From Solimonas sp. K1W22B-7 (GTDB lineage Bacteria > Pseudomonadota > Gammaproteobacteria > Nevskiales > Nevskiaceae): 64,000 nucleotides of DNA. The notes under the pieces were generated by a model that was not told where the DNA came from, did not search any database, and saw only the letters and a program-made list of their open reading frames with translations. This document shows, piece by piece, positions 56,101-61,739 of this stretch. Made by a program: the position numbers and the translations under genes. The DNA is taken from the NCBI RefSeq assembly GCF_003428335.1, contig NZ_CP031704.1, forward strand, positions 1,364,001 to 1,428,000, given 5' to 3'. How positions within the stretch are numbered: position 1 is the first letter of the stretch; every line of letters starts with the position of its first letter.

Positions 56101-56438
56101 TCCGCCAGCAGGCGATCCTGCTTGCGCGCGCCGATGGTCTTGGCCAGGTGGCCGAGGCCGGCAGCGGGGCCGCCCAGGACCAGCGTCAGTGCGCGGTCGC
56201 CGGCACGGGCCAGCAGGGTCTTGCCCAGCTCCGCCTGCGCGGCGGTGAGGCGCAGGCCGATCCGGCCGCGACCCGCTTCCTGCAGCAGGCGCAGGAACTG
56301 CGCCTGCGCGGCGGCCGCGTCGGCGCAGAACTCGAGATTGATCAGGCCGGTGCCGGAGGCACGCGCCACCGCGGTCGCCAGCGCCGGGGTCGGCAGGCTG
56401 GCCGGGCTCAGGCCCAGGATTTCAAAAGAGCTGGTCAT
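47103..56438 (-). CDS. Giant PfaA/PfaD-like synthase: ER-ER-KS-AT-5xACP-KR-DH
   Basis: 3111 residues. Two flavin TIM-barrel segments of the nitronate monooxygenase/PfaD type open it (VVRGHESGGWVGEY, GGIGVH, about 1-270; PLAQGPMTRVSD, FEGRECGGHIGP, FAGGIHDARSG, about 320-570). KS at 684-1110 has Cys about 871 (VDAACASSLAA), EAHGTGT and GHTKAAAG, all intact. AT has GHSYGEYTALL at about 1338. Five ACPs (about 1775-2255) each carry LGIDSIKRVEILGA. KR has VTGGARGITAEIVEEL, TSVAGRYGNRG and YAAAN. The C-terminal dehydratase has DHRIDGKGVLPATGA at about 2838. Joining the PfaD-like reductase to the N-terminus of a PfaA-like chain is unusual. Confidence 0.9.
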   Translation of the reverse strand: MTSSFEILGLSPASLPTPALATAVARASGTGLINLEFCADAAAAQAQFLRLLQEAGRGRIGLRLTAAQAELGKTLLARAGDRALTLVLGGPAAGLGHLAKTIGARKQDRLLAEISEAAALPELGNRFHGLVVRGHESGGWVGEYTSYILLQKLAERSKLPMFVQGGIGVHSAAACRAAGAAGVVLDDQLLLLAESPLAPQQQSEFARLNGAETRLFGELVDQTCRVYARPGSPALKQAEEDSRQVEGGLLTLEQWRERILAQVGWAGDGSQLIPLGQGIGLAAGFRDRFRTVGKLVQAIRRSSLKHIDQAAQLRFLDAGGPLAQSHGTRFPLAQGPMTRVSDSPEFAMDVAKGGALPFLALALMRGPQVGEMLEKTRELCGDLPWGVGMLGFIPHALREEQCAEIWKCKPPFALIAGGRPDQAAEFEKRGIKTYIHAPAPALLKMYLEQGARRFVFEGRECGGHIGPLASFVLWEEMIEVLLDQVKPGEEKDVHVLFAGGIHDARSGAMVAAMTAPLAARGMKVGALMGTAYLFTQEIVRSGAVVEGFQEQAVACERTRNLETGPGHSTRCAATQFADDFFNQRRELIREGKSAEEIRDILEDLNLGRLRVASKGMNRDETGKVVTVAADRQLADGMYMIGQVATLRDATLGIEELHQDVCHGAHVLLEKAAPTPAVMKPVLKPSDVAIVGIGVVLPKANDAHEYWNNVLHKVSVIRETPESRWDWRLFFDENRKTRDKIYSRWGGFLEEIHFDPTRFGIPPKSMKSIDPMQLLTLEAASRALDDAGYTKGGFDRETTSVILGSSGGAGELGLQYGVRAELPRFIENISDDVWDRLPEWTEESFAGVLPNVAAGRVANRMDFGGVNLTVDAACASSLAAISMAVNELETGRSSMVLAGGFDTTQSAYGFTTFAKTQALSPSGKPKTFDENADGIAISEGVVITVLKRLADAERDGDRIYAVIKSTAGSSDGKALGLTAPRSEGQVRALHRAYAKAGFSPATLGLIEAHGTGTAVGDRAEAQTITRALAAEAAAPRSVALGSVKTLLGHTKAAAGVAGMVKVALALHHRVLPAHVGVEKPIDTLADPASAAYLLKEPRPWVAHADHPRRAGASAFGFGGTNFHAVLEEYGHQGGIAGAQRWPLELCLFRAADKAALVKELETLRPRLEAGSRVGLSELAFTLAKQAETRNGGTALAIVATDLAGLARDIDAALAHLREGKPLTPGIRYNASLPVTAPSLAFLFPGQGAQHTNMGREVALFVDELREAMEFADRELQAALPQALSSIVLPPAAFDDATETAQTRALTDTRVAQPAIGTLSMGYLRLAKRLGLEASAAAGHSYGEYTALLAAGTITEAEFLHLSAVRGRAMAEASSTSEPGGMAAVQGRRELVAAQITEYAGVTIANHNAPEQCVISGPRAQVEAAAQKLGAAGLRATLLPVSGAFHTPLVAGAKAALSAAISATKFAAPQLTVYSNQTAKPYPAKPTAMQALLDGHMLSSVEFVAEIEAMHAAGSRVFLELGPKGICSNMAKQTLAGKDAQAIALDGNGGGLRGLLLGLAELFVAGVAWQPSALFANRDLALLDNTQLADLAKPRVLPKHLWLLSGGCARPIDDPQVRTGSQPALTQASSAVARKAQTDKLLASLPRPAAAPQPMAGAMPMTGQVPGQMPMMQAPSQALSSEALVAYQQTMRQFLSLQERVVQQFLGGAAPGTMPAAMPAAMPLQMPAMTLPAMQAPAMPAAAAPMALPVQRAMPVAAAPVARAAAVPAFDAREMLLAIVAERTGYPTEMLGMDADLEADLGIDSIKRVEILGAMQKALPGETGAQMQSVMERFTKAKTLSAIVAEVQRLVPAQAAPVAVQVTTAPAAIAVDYAGLLTNIVAERTGYPTEMLGVEADLEADLGIDSIKRVEILGALQQSLPADLGAQMQGSMERYTKAKTLSAILAELQRLAPSAMAAPSATVTVNVAAPAAVAVDYNGLLINIVAERTGYPTEMLGVEADLEADLGIDSIKRVEILGALQQSLPANLGAQMQGSMERYTKAKTLSAILAELRRLAPAAAPTATVTVNVAAAVAAAVPAIDTTALLTSIVAERTGYPPEMLGLEADLEADLGIDSIKRVEILGAFQKALPAEPGAQMQAAMERFTKAKTLAAIVAEMQRIAPAPAPTVTVSTRVAATPAVAIDFAALLIGVVAERTGYPPEMLGVDADLEADLGIDSIKRVEILGAFQKALPAELGAQMQAGMERYTKAKTLAAILQALNTLQAPATATVTLATAAVARAAAPAAPVAATPRYVMKSRPAPLPPAGSRLSGLALVLAGSLPVAKLLLTELKSQGMTPVHISESEPDKLRAAIAAARAKHGPARALLQLNGLDRRKIADLAAWKARYSADALSLYHALKALDGDLETVRVIAASRFGGSFGRDSVGNGAASGGAANGLFNCLRQEYPKALMRAVDFDGQKDEDIAHLLADETATDCREPEVGYVGSVRHGSTTASQTLTASPFPAAVVPSGDWVVLVTGGARGITAEIVEELVRPGMRLVLLGRTAVPGAESAETTAYADGAQLKAALLKLRLARGEKPKPVEIDREVSRILVDREIRGNLAKLSAAGAKVEYLACDVRDEAAFGGLIDQLYAKYGNIDAVLHGAGVIEDKLFVDKTAESFERVLGTKLDAAFVLSQRLRPQSLKLLAFFTSVAGRYGNRGQGDYAAANETLNRLAWQLHREWPQTRVIAVNWGPWDAGMASEGVRRAFKERGIEAIPVPSGRRFFLDEIAYGPRHDVEIVAGAGPWYSPGSQADEAPVAAPAAQPTGLPLMQAAPRMGPGGNMMLDHEFCLSSDPYLLDHRIDGKGVLPATGALEWMAQFVTAAWPGWQVVEMRDLRQLNSVMLDPEVNGGKRTVQLRARASSHSDLNGQTITVEMIDPAKKLPFYRATAVLAQTMPEAPVIGVEALAGGKPFAATDAYAHFLFHGPRFQLASDIPLVAPGGLDARVRPSLPGEWLANASGNWLFDPGLCDVAPQMAIVWSRLNRNMTALPSSFATVRRYGSEPLPKALRLALRLLPAPHDAAMVYDALYLDEAGRVRLEMRHCEATMSAALNRLGGQAAATVKSNPSSPDRA

Positions 56439-56459
56439 GGCGGTTCCGTGCCTCGCTGA

Positions 56460-57275
56460 TTAACGCTTCTTGCCTTCGAGAAAAGGTATTTCCATGACCT
56501 TTTCGTGCACGATCGGGCCGTGGCCGAAGAAACCGCCTTCGCCGAAGCACTCGCCGTGGTCCGCGGTGATGATGAAATGCGTCCCGGCCGGGGCCTTTTC
56601 GATCAGGCCCTCCAGCACGGTATCGACGTACTCCACCGTCTTGATCTGCTGCTTGTGCAGCGACTTCATCTGCTCGTCGTCGAAGAACTTGTCTTCCGAG
56701 CCTTCGCCGAGGTTGTCGTCCATGTGCTTGAACACGCCGTGCACGCCGGAGATGTGCGGCAGGTCCTTGCCGTCCAGCATGTAGGGGTAGTGGGTCTCGC
56801 CCAGGTTCAGGAAGTAGAACTGCGGCTCGTCGTCGTAGAAGTCGATTTCCTTGACCATGCCGGCGAAATCGTTGTGATTCGCCATCAGCTTGTATTCGTC
56901 GAAGTGCTTGTTCATGTGCGAGGTCGGGTTCAGCACCGGCATCGACACCTTGGCGTTGGTGCGGTAGCCGTGCTGCTTCAGCACATTGGGCAGCGACAGC
57001 TGCGGCACGAAGGACTTGAACGACAGGCCATCCACGCCCAGCCGGTCCACCCACTTGGAGAACTCCTTCTTGTAGACCTCCGAGGCGAACACCCCCTGGG
57101 GGTTGTCGTGCGGGGTCATGCCCATCAGGTAGGTGTAATGGGAGGGAGAGGTCCAGGATGCATATGAATAACGCTTCAGGCCTTCACCGAAATAATCCAT
57201 GCTCGGCGTCCGTGCCTGCTTGTAGCTGTCGAAACGGCAGCTATCCATGACGATGAAGACGAGGTTGTTGCTCAT
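56460..57275 (-). CDS. Sulfatase/AlkP-superfamily hydrolase or transferase
   Basis: 271 residues, shorter than typical sulfatases. Metal-binding starts (NLVFIVMDSCRFDSY) and ends (FIITADHGECFGEGGFFGHG) are present, with a nucleophile region SWTSPSHYTYLMG that lacks the CxPxR formylglycine motif, so it is probably a phosphatase, phosphotransferase or similar rather than a sulfatase. No signal peptide or membrane span, so cytoplasmic. It is the first gene of the operon, 21 bases ahead of the giant synthase. Confidence 0.8.
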   Translation of the reverse strand: MSNNLVFIVMDSCRFDSYKQARTPSMDYFGEGLKRYSYASWTSPSHYTYLMGMTPHDNPQGVFASEVYKKEFSKWVDRLGVDGLSFKSFVPQLSLPNVLKQHGYRTNAKVSMPVLNPTSHMNKHFDEYKLMANHNDFAGMVKEIDFYDDEPQFYFLNLGETHYPYMLDGKDLPHISGVHGVFKHMDDNLGEGSEDKFFDDEQMKSLHKQQIKTVEYVDTVLEGLIEKAPAGTHFIITADHGECFGEGGFFGHGPIVHEKVMEIPFLEGKKR

Positions 57276-57416
57276 GTGGGGGAGACGAATGGCCTGAAAG
57301 GAGAAGTGCTGGAAAGGGCTTGGCGGCTATAGCCGCTCGGATTTGAGGTCGCGAGTGACTTTAGGCGTCGTAAGGCTGCGGCGCTGTAAGAGGAATGTGA
57401 CAGGCGACGACCGGCT

Positions 57417-57710
57417 TTACCGACAGAATCGGCCGGGAACGCGGCTCTCCCGCAGGGCGGGAAGAGGCGGCGGCAGGGCGGGCGCGGGTGGCTCAAGGTG
57501 ACGAGAATTGTCAGCCGTGAACAAATCCTGCGGAGCCCGGGGGCGATGGACGGCGGAGTTGCGCGGTATGGCGGACCGGTTGCGCGCGGATGCTGCCCGT
57601 TGGGCGCCGGTACCCTGCATGTTGCAGGAAATATGGAGATCGGTATCGATCTCCTGCTTATCACACGCGACGATGCCCGCATCGTCGGCCATTTTCGCCG
57701 ATGACTTCAT
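57417..57710 (-). CDS. Possible small protein upstream of the synthase operon
   Basis: 97 residues reading MKSSAKMADDAGIVACDKQE onward. It has GGAGG eight bases ahead of the ATG and an AT-rich stretch upstream resembling a promoter, but the C-terminal half is proline/arginine-rich and looks like non-coding high-GC sequence. No family is recognised. It could be a leader or orphan peptide, or chance. Confidence 0.25.
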   Translation of the reverse strand: MKSSAKMADDAGIVACDKQEIDTDLHISCNMQGTGAQRAASARNRSAIPRNSAVHRPRAPQDLFTADNSRHLEPPAPALPPPLPALRESRVPGRFCR

Positions 57711-57900
57711 GGTCCCATCCTCCGCCAGCTCTATAAACTTATAATTTATCCGCCAAGTATAGGCAGGCCTGCGAGCATTTTCATGACGCAGCGCACTAAT
57801 CCAGAGCGGGCCCGTCTGTTCCGGGCACAGAGTTATCAGCAAGGGACGCGCCATCCCCGGGCAGTGGCCCGGCGGTCAATCCGGCCGGGGAGCCAGCAAC

Positions 57901-57940
57901 GAAAAAGGCGCGCAGCGGCCGGGCCGCTGCGCGCCTTTTC
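57901..57940. terminator. Terminator after the TetR gene
   Basis: GAAAAAGGCGCGCAGCGGCC pairs with its complement through GGCCGCTGCGCGCCTTTTC. It is near-perfect, with A-rich and T-rich flanks, 18 bases past the TetR stop. It separates TetR from the synthase operon. Confidence 0.85.
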
Positions 57941-57958
57941 AGGCGACCGGAAGAAACT

Positions 57959-58615
57959 TCAGGCGGCGATAGCCCGCGCCGGGGTCTGGCTGCGGGCCGC
58001 GGTCACGCCGCCCAGCGCCATCAGCAGGCCGATACGGATGGCCTCTTCCTCGGACGGCTCCTCGGTCAGCAGGCGGCGGTTGGCCAGGGACAGCAGCATG
58101 CCGACGATGGCCTGCGACAGCGACACGCGGGTCTGGTCGTTGATGCCGGGGGCGGCGACCAGTTCCTCGGCGACGGCCTGCTCCAGGTGTCCGTAATAGG
58201 ACAGCACCAGGCGGTCGGCATTCTCGCTGACGTCATGGCCATGGCGGTACCAGGCCAGGAAGCCGTCGCGATCGGCCAGCGACTGCTCGAGGATGAAGCT
58301 GACCACGGTGCGCAGGGAGGCGGCCAGGTCGCGGCTGCGCTCGGACTTGAGCCTGGCCTTGAGCGCCTGCAGGCCTTCGCGCACCGGCTCGAAGTGGCCC
58401 TTGAGCACGGTCAGCAGCGCTTCTTCCTTGTCGGTGAAGTGCACATAGAAGGTACCGACGGCGACACCGGCCTCCCGGGTCACGTCGCTGACCTGGGTAC
58501 GGCCGTAGCCGACGGCGGCGAAGCACTTGGCGGATGCGCGCATCAACTGGGCGCGGGTCTCCTCCGGAGCGTGCTTGCGACGTTTTTTGGCTTCGATCGG
58601 CTGCAGCATGGACAT
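57959..58615 (-). CDS. TetR/AcrR-family transcriptional regulator
   Basis: 218 residues. N-terminal HTH at about 18-65 (TRAQLMRASAKCFAAVGYGR, TQVSDVTREAGVAVGTFYVHF), then a helical ligand domain with no clear class. The start at 58615 has AAGGGG upstream and is preferred over the ATG at 58666. It lies upstream of the synthase operon in the same direction, so it may regulate that operon, its own gene or the divergent DUF4124 gene. Family members often sense fatty acyl-CoA or hydrophobic ligands. Confidence 0.9.
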   Translation of the reverse strand: MSMLQPIEAKKRRKHAPEETRAQLMRASAKCFAAVGYGRTQVSDVTREAGVAVGTFYVHFTDKEEALLTVLKGHFEPVREGLQALKARLKSERSRDLAASLRTVVSFILEQSLADRDGFLAWYRHGHDVSENADRLVLSYYGHLEQAVAEELVAAPGINDQTRVSLSQAIVGMLLSLANRRLLTEEPSEEEAIRIGLLMALGGVTAARSQTPARAIAA

Positions 58616-58632
58616 CCCCTTCAGGCTCAATG

Positions 58633-58685
58633 TGACGACTGAGTCAGTATACCAAAGCCCCTCCATAAAAATGACTCGTTAGTCA
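58633..58685. promoter_or_regulatory. Candidate TetR operator pair
   Basis: TGACTCGTTAGTCA (58672-58685) is a 5-bp dyad with a 4-base centre. A related TGACGACTGAGTCA lies at 58633-58646, so TGAC/GTCA half-sites recur within the TetR promoter region. Autoregulation is the likely reading. Confidence 0.5.
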
Positions 58686-58828
58686 GATTTTCCCATTCGC
58701 CTGAACAGGGGATGCATAAGTGAGGCAAATTGCCCAGAATGACCTACAAGGCAATGCACTCCGCAACTATTGTGGCTACACTGCCGAACATTAATTCGGA
58801 CCATCCTGACGGATTCTTCGGACCTGCC

Positions 58829-59431
58829 ATGCGCACTATCCTGCTTGCCTCAACTTTCCTCCTGGCCCTGGCTTCCGGCACTGCCCAGGCCGGGTATCGC
58901 TGCTCCAATGCCAACGGCATGATGGTGTACCAGGAGACGCCCTGCGCCGACGGTGTTGCGGCGCCAGTCTCCAAGCTGGTCACCGAAGAGCCGGGCCGCA
59001 GCGATTACAACTACCGCTTCCGGAAGAGCGCGCGCGAAGCCCGCGCCGACAGCCGTTACGGCAACAGCACCAACTACAACTACAATTTCAACTACAACAA
59101 CTACGGCAGCAGCTACCGCAACAGGAACACCGGGCGTGACAACACGCAGGACTACCTGAACTACCGCGAGCAGCAGCGCCGGCAGGCCAAGTACGAGCAG
59201 CAGCGCGACATGGCCGCCGAGGAAAGCCGGCAGAACCGCAACCGTGCCGTCAGCCGCATCGACGAGGACCTGCGTGAACTGCGCGTGCAGCGTTCCAATG
59301 CCGGCAACAGCTATGAGCGCGGCAAGCTGGTCAACGAAGAGAACCGCCTGCGCCGCCGCCGCGCCGACATCGAGGGTGGCTACTACTACGGTGGCGACCG
59401 CGACGTGAACGTCGACATCTACAGCCGCTGA
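58829..59431 (+). CDS. DUF4124 protein with Tyr/Asn-rich region
   Basis: 200 residues. Signal peptide (STFLLALASGTAQA), DUF4124 pattern (GYRCSNANGMMVYQETPCAD) with two conserved cysteines, then a low-complexity tract rich in Tyr and Asn (NSTNYNYNFNYNNYGSS, about 78-95) and a charged coiled-coil-like tail (YEQQRDMAAEESRQNRN). It is probably periplasmic; the function is unknown. The start at 58829 places the signal peptide first; a longer frame from 58730 is less likely. Confidence 0.78.
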   Translation: MRTILLASTFLLALASGTAQAGYRCSNANGMMVYQETPCADGVAAPVSKLVTEEPGRSDYNYRFRKSAREARADSRYGNSTNYNYNFNYNNYGSSYRNRNTGRDNTQDYLNYREQQRRQAKYEQQRDMAAEESRQNRNRAVSRIDEDLRELRVQRSNAGNSYERGKLVNEENRLRRRRADIEGGYYYGGDRDVNVDIYSR

Positions 59432-59442
59432 TCCGCGGACAA

Positions 59443-59479
59443 CAAAAAACCCGCCGGCATCGCGCCGGCGGGTTTTTTC
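59443..59479 (+). terminator. Strong terminator after the DUF4124 gene
   Basis: AAAAAACCCGCCGGC / GCCGGCGGGTTTTTTC perfect stem with short loop and six T. It works on both strands and also ends the convergent SDR gene. Confidence 0.9.
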
Positions 59480-59509
59480 GTTGCTGGCCGCTGGCCTGAG
59501 GGCTGGGAC

Positions 59510-60343
59510 CTAGTTTTCGTCGGCGCGCAGCTTCTCCTGGGCCTTTTCCAGGCGGCGCTTGTAGAACTGGGCGAACAGTTTCAGCGCCGGCCCCGGCACC
59601 GCCGCGGTGGCCAGCAGGAAGCCGGTGGCCAGCGGGGTGGTGCGGCGGGCGGGGCGTTTGGCGATGGCGTCGAGGATCCAGCCGGCGGCCTCGGCCACTT
59701 CCATCTGCGGCAGGTATTTGTAGACCTTGGTCGGCTCGGTCATCGCCGTCTTGACCAGGGGGTAGTTGATCGTGGTGGCGTCGATGCCGTGTTCGGCCAG
59801 CTCGATGCGCATCGAGCGGGTGAAGGCGTCCAGCGCCGCCTTGCTGGCCAGGTAGGCGGCGAAGCGCGGCGTGCTCATCAGTGCAGCAACGCTGGAGACG
59901 TTGATGACGTGGCCGTCGCCCTGCTCGCGGAAGCGCGGCAGCAGGTTGAGCGCCATGCGCACGGCGGCGAAGTAGTTGATCTGCATCGTCCGCTCGAAAT
60001 CGTGCATGCGGCCGACCGATTCGATCAGCGGCCGGCGGATCGAGCGCCCGGCATTGTTGACCAGCACGTCGAGGCGCGGGTGCTCGGCCATCAGCCTGGC
60101 GCAGCAGTCGTCCACCGACTGCGCATCCGCCAGGTCCGTGGGATAGATGTGCGCCTCGCCGCCCTCGGCCTGGATCTCGGCCTGGACGCTGAGCAGTTCC
60201 TCCTCGCGGCGGGCGATCAGGCAGACCACGGCGTCGCGGCGGGCCAGCTGGCGCGCGGCCTCGGCGCCGATGCCGCTGGAGGCCCCGGTGATGACGATGG
60301 TCTTGCCGATGAAGCTCTGTACGGGCGATGAAGCGGCGCTCAT
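59510..60343 (-). CDS. SDR-family oxidoreductase
   Basis: 277 residues. [21 protein letters not shown] (cofactor loop), [22 protein letters not shown] and [17 protein letters not shown] (YxxxK) are all intact. A basic C-terminal tail ([18 protein letters not shown]) could associate with the membrane, as in SDR enzymes that act on lipid or fatty substrates. The start at 60343 has AAGGGA upstream. An upstream extension to 60400 is possible but lacks support. Confidence 0.9.
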   Translation of the reverse strand: MSAASSPVQSFIGKTIVITGASSGIGAEAARQLARRDAVVCLIARREEELLSVQAEIQAEGGEAHIYPTDLADAQSVDDCCARLMAEHPRLDVLVNNAGRSIRRPLIESVGRMHDFERTMQINYFAAVRMALNLLPRFREQGDGHVINVSSVAALMSTPRFAAYLASKAALDAFTRSMRIELAEHGIDATTINYPLVKTAMTEPTKVYKYLPQMEVAEAAGWILDAIAKRPARRTTPLATGFLLATAAVPGPALKLFAQFYKRRLEKAQEKLRADEN

Positions 60344-60569
60344 GACACGAAATCCCTTGGTGATCCCCGAAAAATAATGCAGACCTGATTCGCCCGTCAT
60401 GTCCCTGACGTCAGCGATCGCTGTCTGTGCGGCACTGGTAATCGCCGGACCTGACGCCAGCCCTCAGGCGGGGTGTCGGGATGCGGCGGGCGGGATTTTA
60501 CGGCTTGGCGGGGCACCGTGGGTTGGTAGATTCGTCCCGGCCTGGAAAGGGGCTCTTCCTGTGTAGCCG

Positions 60570-60635
60570 GTAGGGTGCGCACCGCGCACCTTGGATCTTG
60601 GCTGAGCCCCGCCGCGTGCGCGATGCGCACCTTAC
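60570..60635. repeat. REP-like inverted pair downstream of zapE
   Basis: GTAGGGTGCGCACCGCGCAC (60570-60589) and its near-complement GTGCGCGATGCGCACCTTAC (60616-60635) match at 18 of 20 positions. The second arm overlaps the zapE stop codon. The family differs from the REPs at 12.9 and 28.7 kb. The rest of the 288-bp gap (60344-60631) holds no gene. Confidence 0.7.
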
Positions 60636-61720
60636 GGCAAATGCGGCCGCGCCAGATACTCCTCGGATTGCATCTCGGTCAGGCGCGACTGCGTGCGCTG
60701 GAACTCGAACTTGAGCTTGTCGCCGGCGTACAGCTCCGCCTGCGGCACCTCGGCGGCAATGATCAGCTTGACCGCGCGGTCGTAGAACTCGTCCACCAGG
60801 TTGATGAAGCGCCGCGCCGCGTCTTCCGTGAACACGGTCAGCTTCGGCACCCGCGACAGCAGCACGGCGTGGTGGGTGCGCGCCAGCTCGATGTAGTCGG
60901 CGGCGCCGCGCGGGCCTTCGCAAAGCGCGGCGAAGTCGAACCAGGCGACGCCGTCGGCCAGGCGGCGGGCGTGGATCGTGCGGCCGTGGACCTGCATGTC
61001 GACGTCCTTGCGGCACTTGTCCGGCGCCAGTTCGTCGAACCACTGCTTCAGGTTGGTCTCGGCAGCCGCGTCGCAGGGATGGTGGTAGATCTCGGCGTGC
61101 GTCAGCGTGCGCAGGCGGTAGTCGATGCCGCCATCGACGTTGAGCACGCCGACATAGTGCTTGAGCGTGTCGATGAAGGGCAGGAAGTTGGCGCGCTGCA
61201 GGCCGTTCTCGTAGAGCCTGTCGGGCGGGATGTTGCTGGTGGCCACCAGCGTCACGCCGGCCTCGAACAGCGATTCGAACAGGCGGCCGAGGATCATGGC
61301 GTCGGCGATGTCGGAGACGTAGAACTCGTCGAAGCACAGCACCCGCGCCTCGTCGGCGAACTCCGCGGCGACCAGCTTCAGCGGGTCCTGCTCGTTGGGG
61401 TACTTGCGGCGCCGCTCGTGGACTTCGAGCATGAAGCGGTGGAAGTGCGTGCGGCGCTTGCGGGTGAACGGCAGCGACTCGTAGAACGCATCCATCAGGT
61501 AGGTCTTGCCGCGCCCGACGCCACCCCAGAAGTACAGGCCCGGCACCGCCGGCCAGCGCCGCTTGGACAGGCCGAACAGGCGCTTCGGCGGGTTGGCCAG
61601 CAGTGCCTCGTAGACGCCGTGCAGGGCGTCCACCGCCTGCGCCTGCGAGGCGTCGCGGCTGAAATCGCTGCGCTGCAGGTCGCGGTCGTAGCGCTGGCGG
61701 GGAGTGAGGGGCTTGGTCAT
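60632..61720 (-). CDS. zapE: Cell-division ATPase ZapE (AFG1-like)
   Basis: 362 residues, AFG1/ZapE family. Walker A GLYFWGGVGRGKT, Walker B LCFDEFYVSDIADAM, sensor LVATSNIPPD, and an arginine-rich C-terminus typical of the family. ZapE modulates FtsZ ring stability under stress; it is peripheral to the inner membrane. It starts 19 bases after the sugar-lactone oxidase gene, so co-transcription is likely. Confidence 0.93.
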   Translation of the reverse strand: MTKPLTPRQRYDRDLQRSDFSRDASQAQAVDALHGVYEALLANPPKRLFGLSKRRWPAVPGLYFWGGVGRGKTYLMDAFYESLPFTRKRRTHFHRFMLEVHERRRKYPNEQDPLKLVAAEFADEARVLCFDEFYVSDIADAMILGRLFESLFEAGVTLVATSNIPPDRLYENGLQRANFLPFIDTLKHYVGVLNVDGGIDYRLRTLTHAEIYHHPCDAAAETNLKQWFDELAPDKCRKDVDMQVHGRTIHARRLADGVAWFDFAALCEGPRGAADYIELARTHHAVLLSRVPKLTVFTEDAARRFINLVDEFYDRAVKLIIAAEVPQAELYAGDKLKFEFQRTQSRLTEMQSEEYLARPHLP

Positions 61721-61739
61721 GGCGGGAAGTGCTTCGCGC

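Larger units (their letters stand above)
57276..57958. other. 683-bp region between the synthase operon and the TetR gene
   Basis: Probable control region of the synthase operon. It holds two small hairpins (CCTGCATGTTGCAGG near 57617; GGAGATCGGTATCGATCTCC at about 57634), an AT-rich patch (57731-57765) and the hairpin terminator of the next entry. One possible short gene is given separately. No known operator was identified. Confidence 0.5.

Noticed and set aside
56460-57275. Calling the first operon gene a true sulfatase
   Set aside because: The CxPxR formylglycine motif is absent; the matching position reads SPSHYTY.
39377-57275. Naming the synthase genes pfaA-pfaE
   Set aside because: Domain order, KS number and missing chain-length-factor differ from the characterised EPA/DHA synthases, so the symbols would imply an unsupported product.
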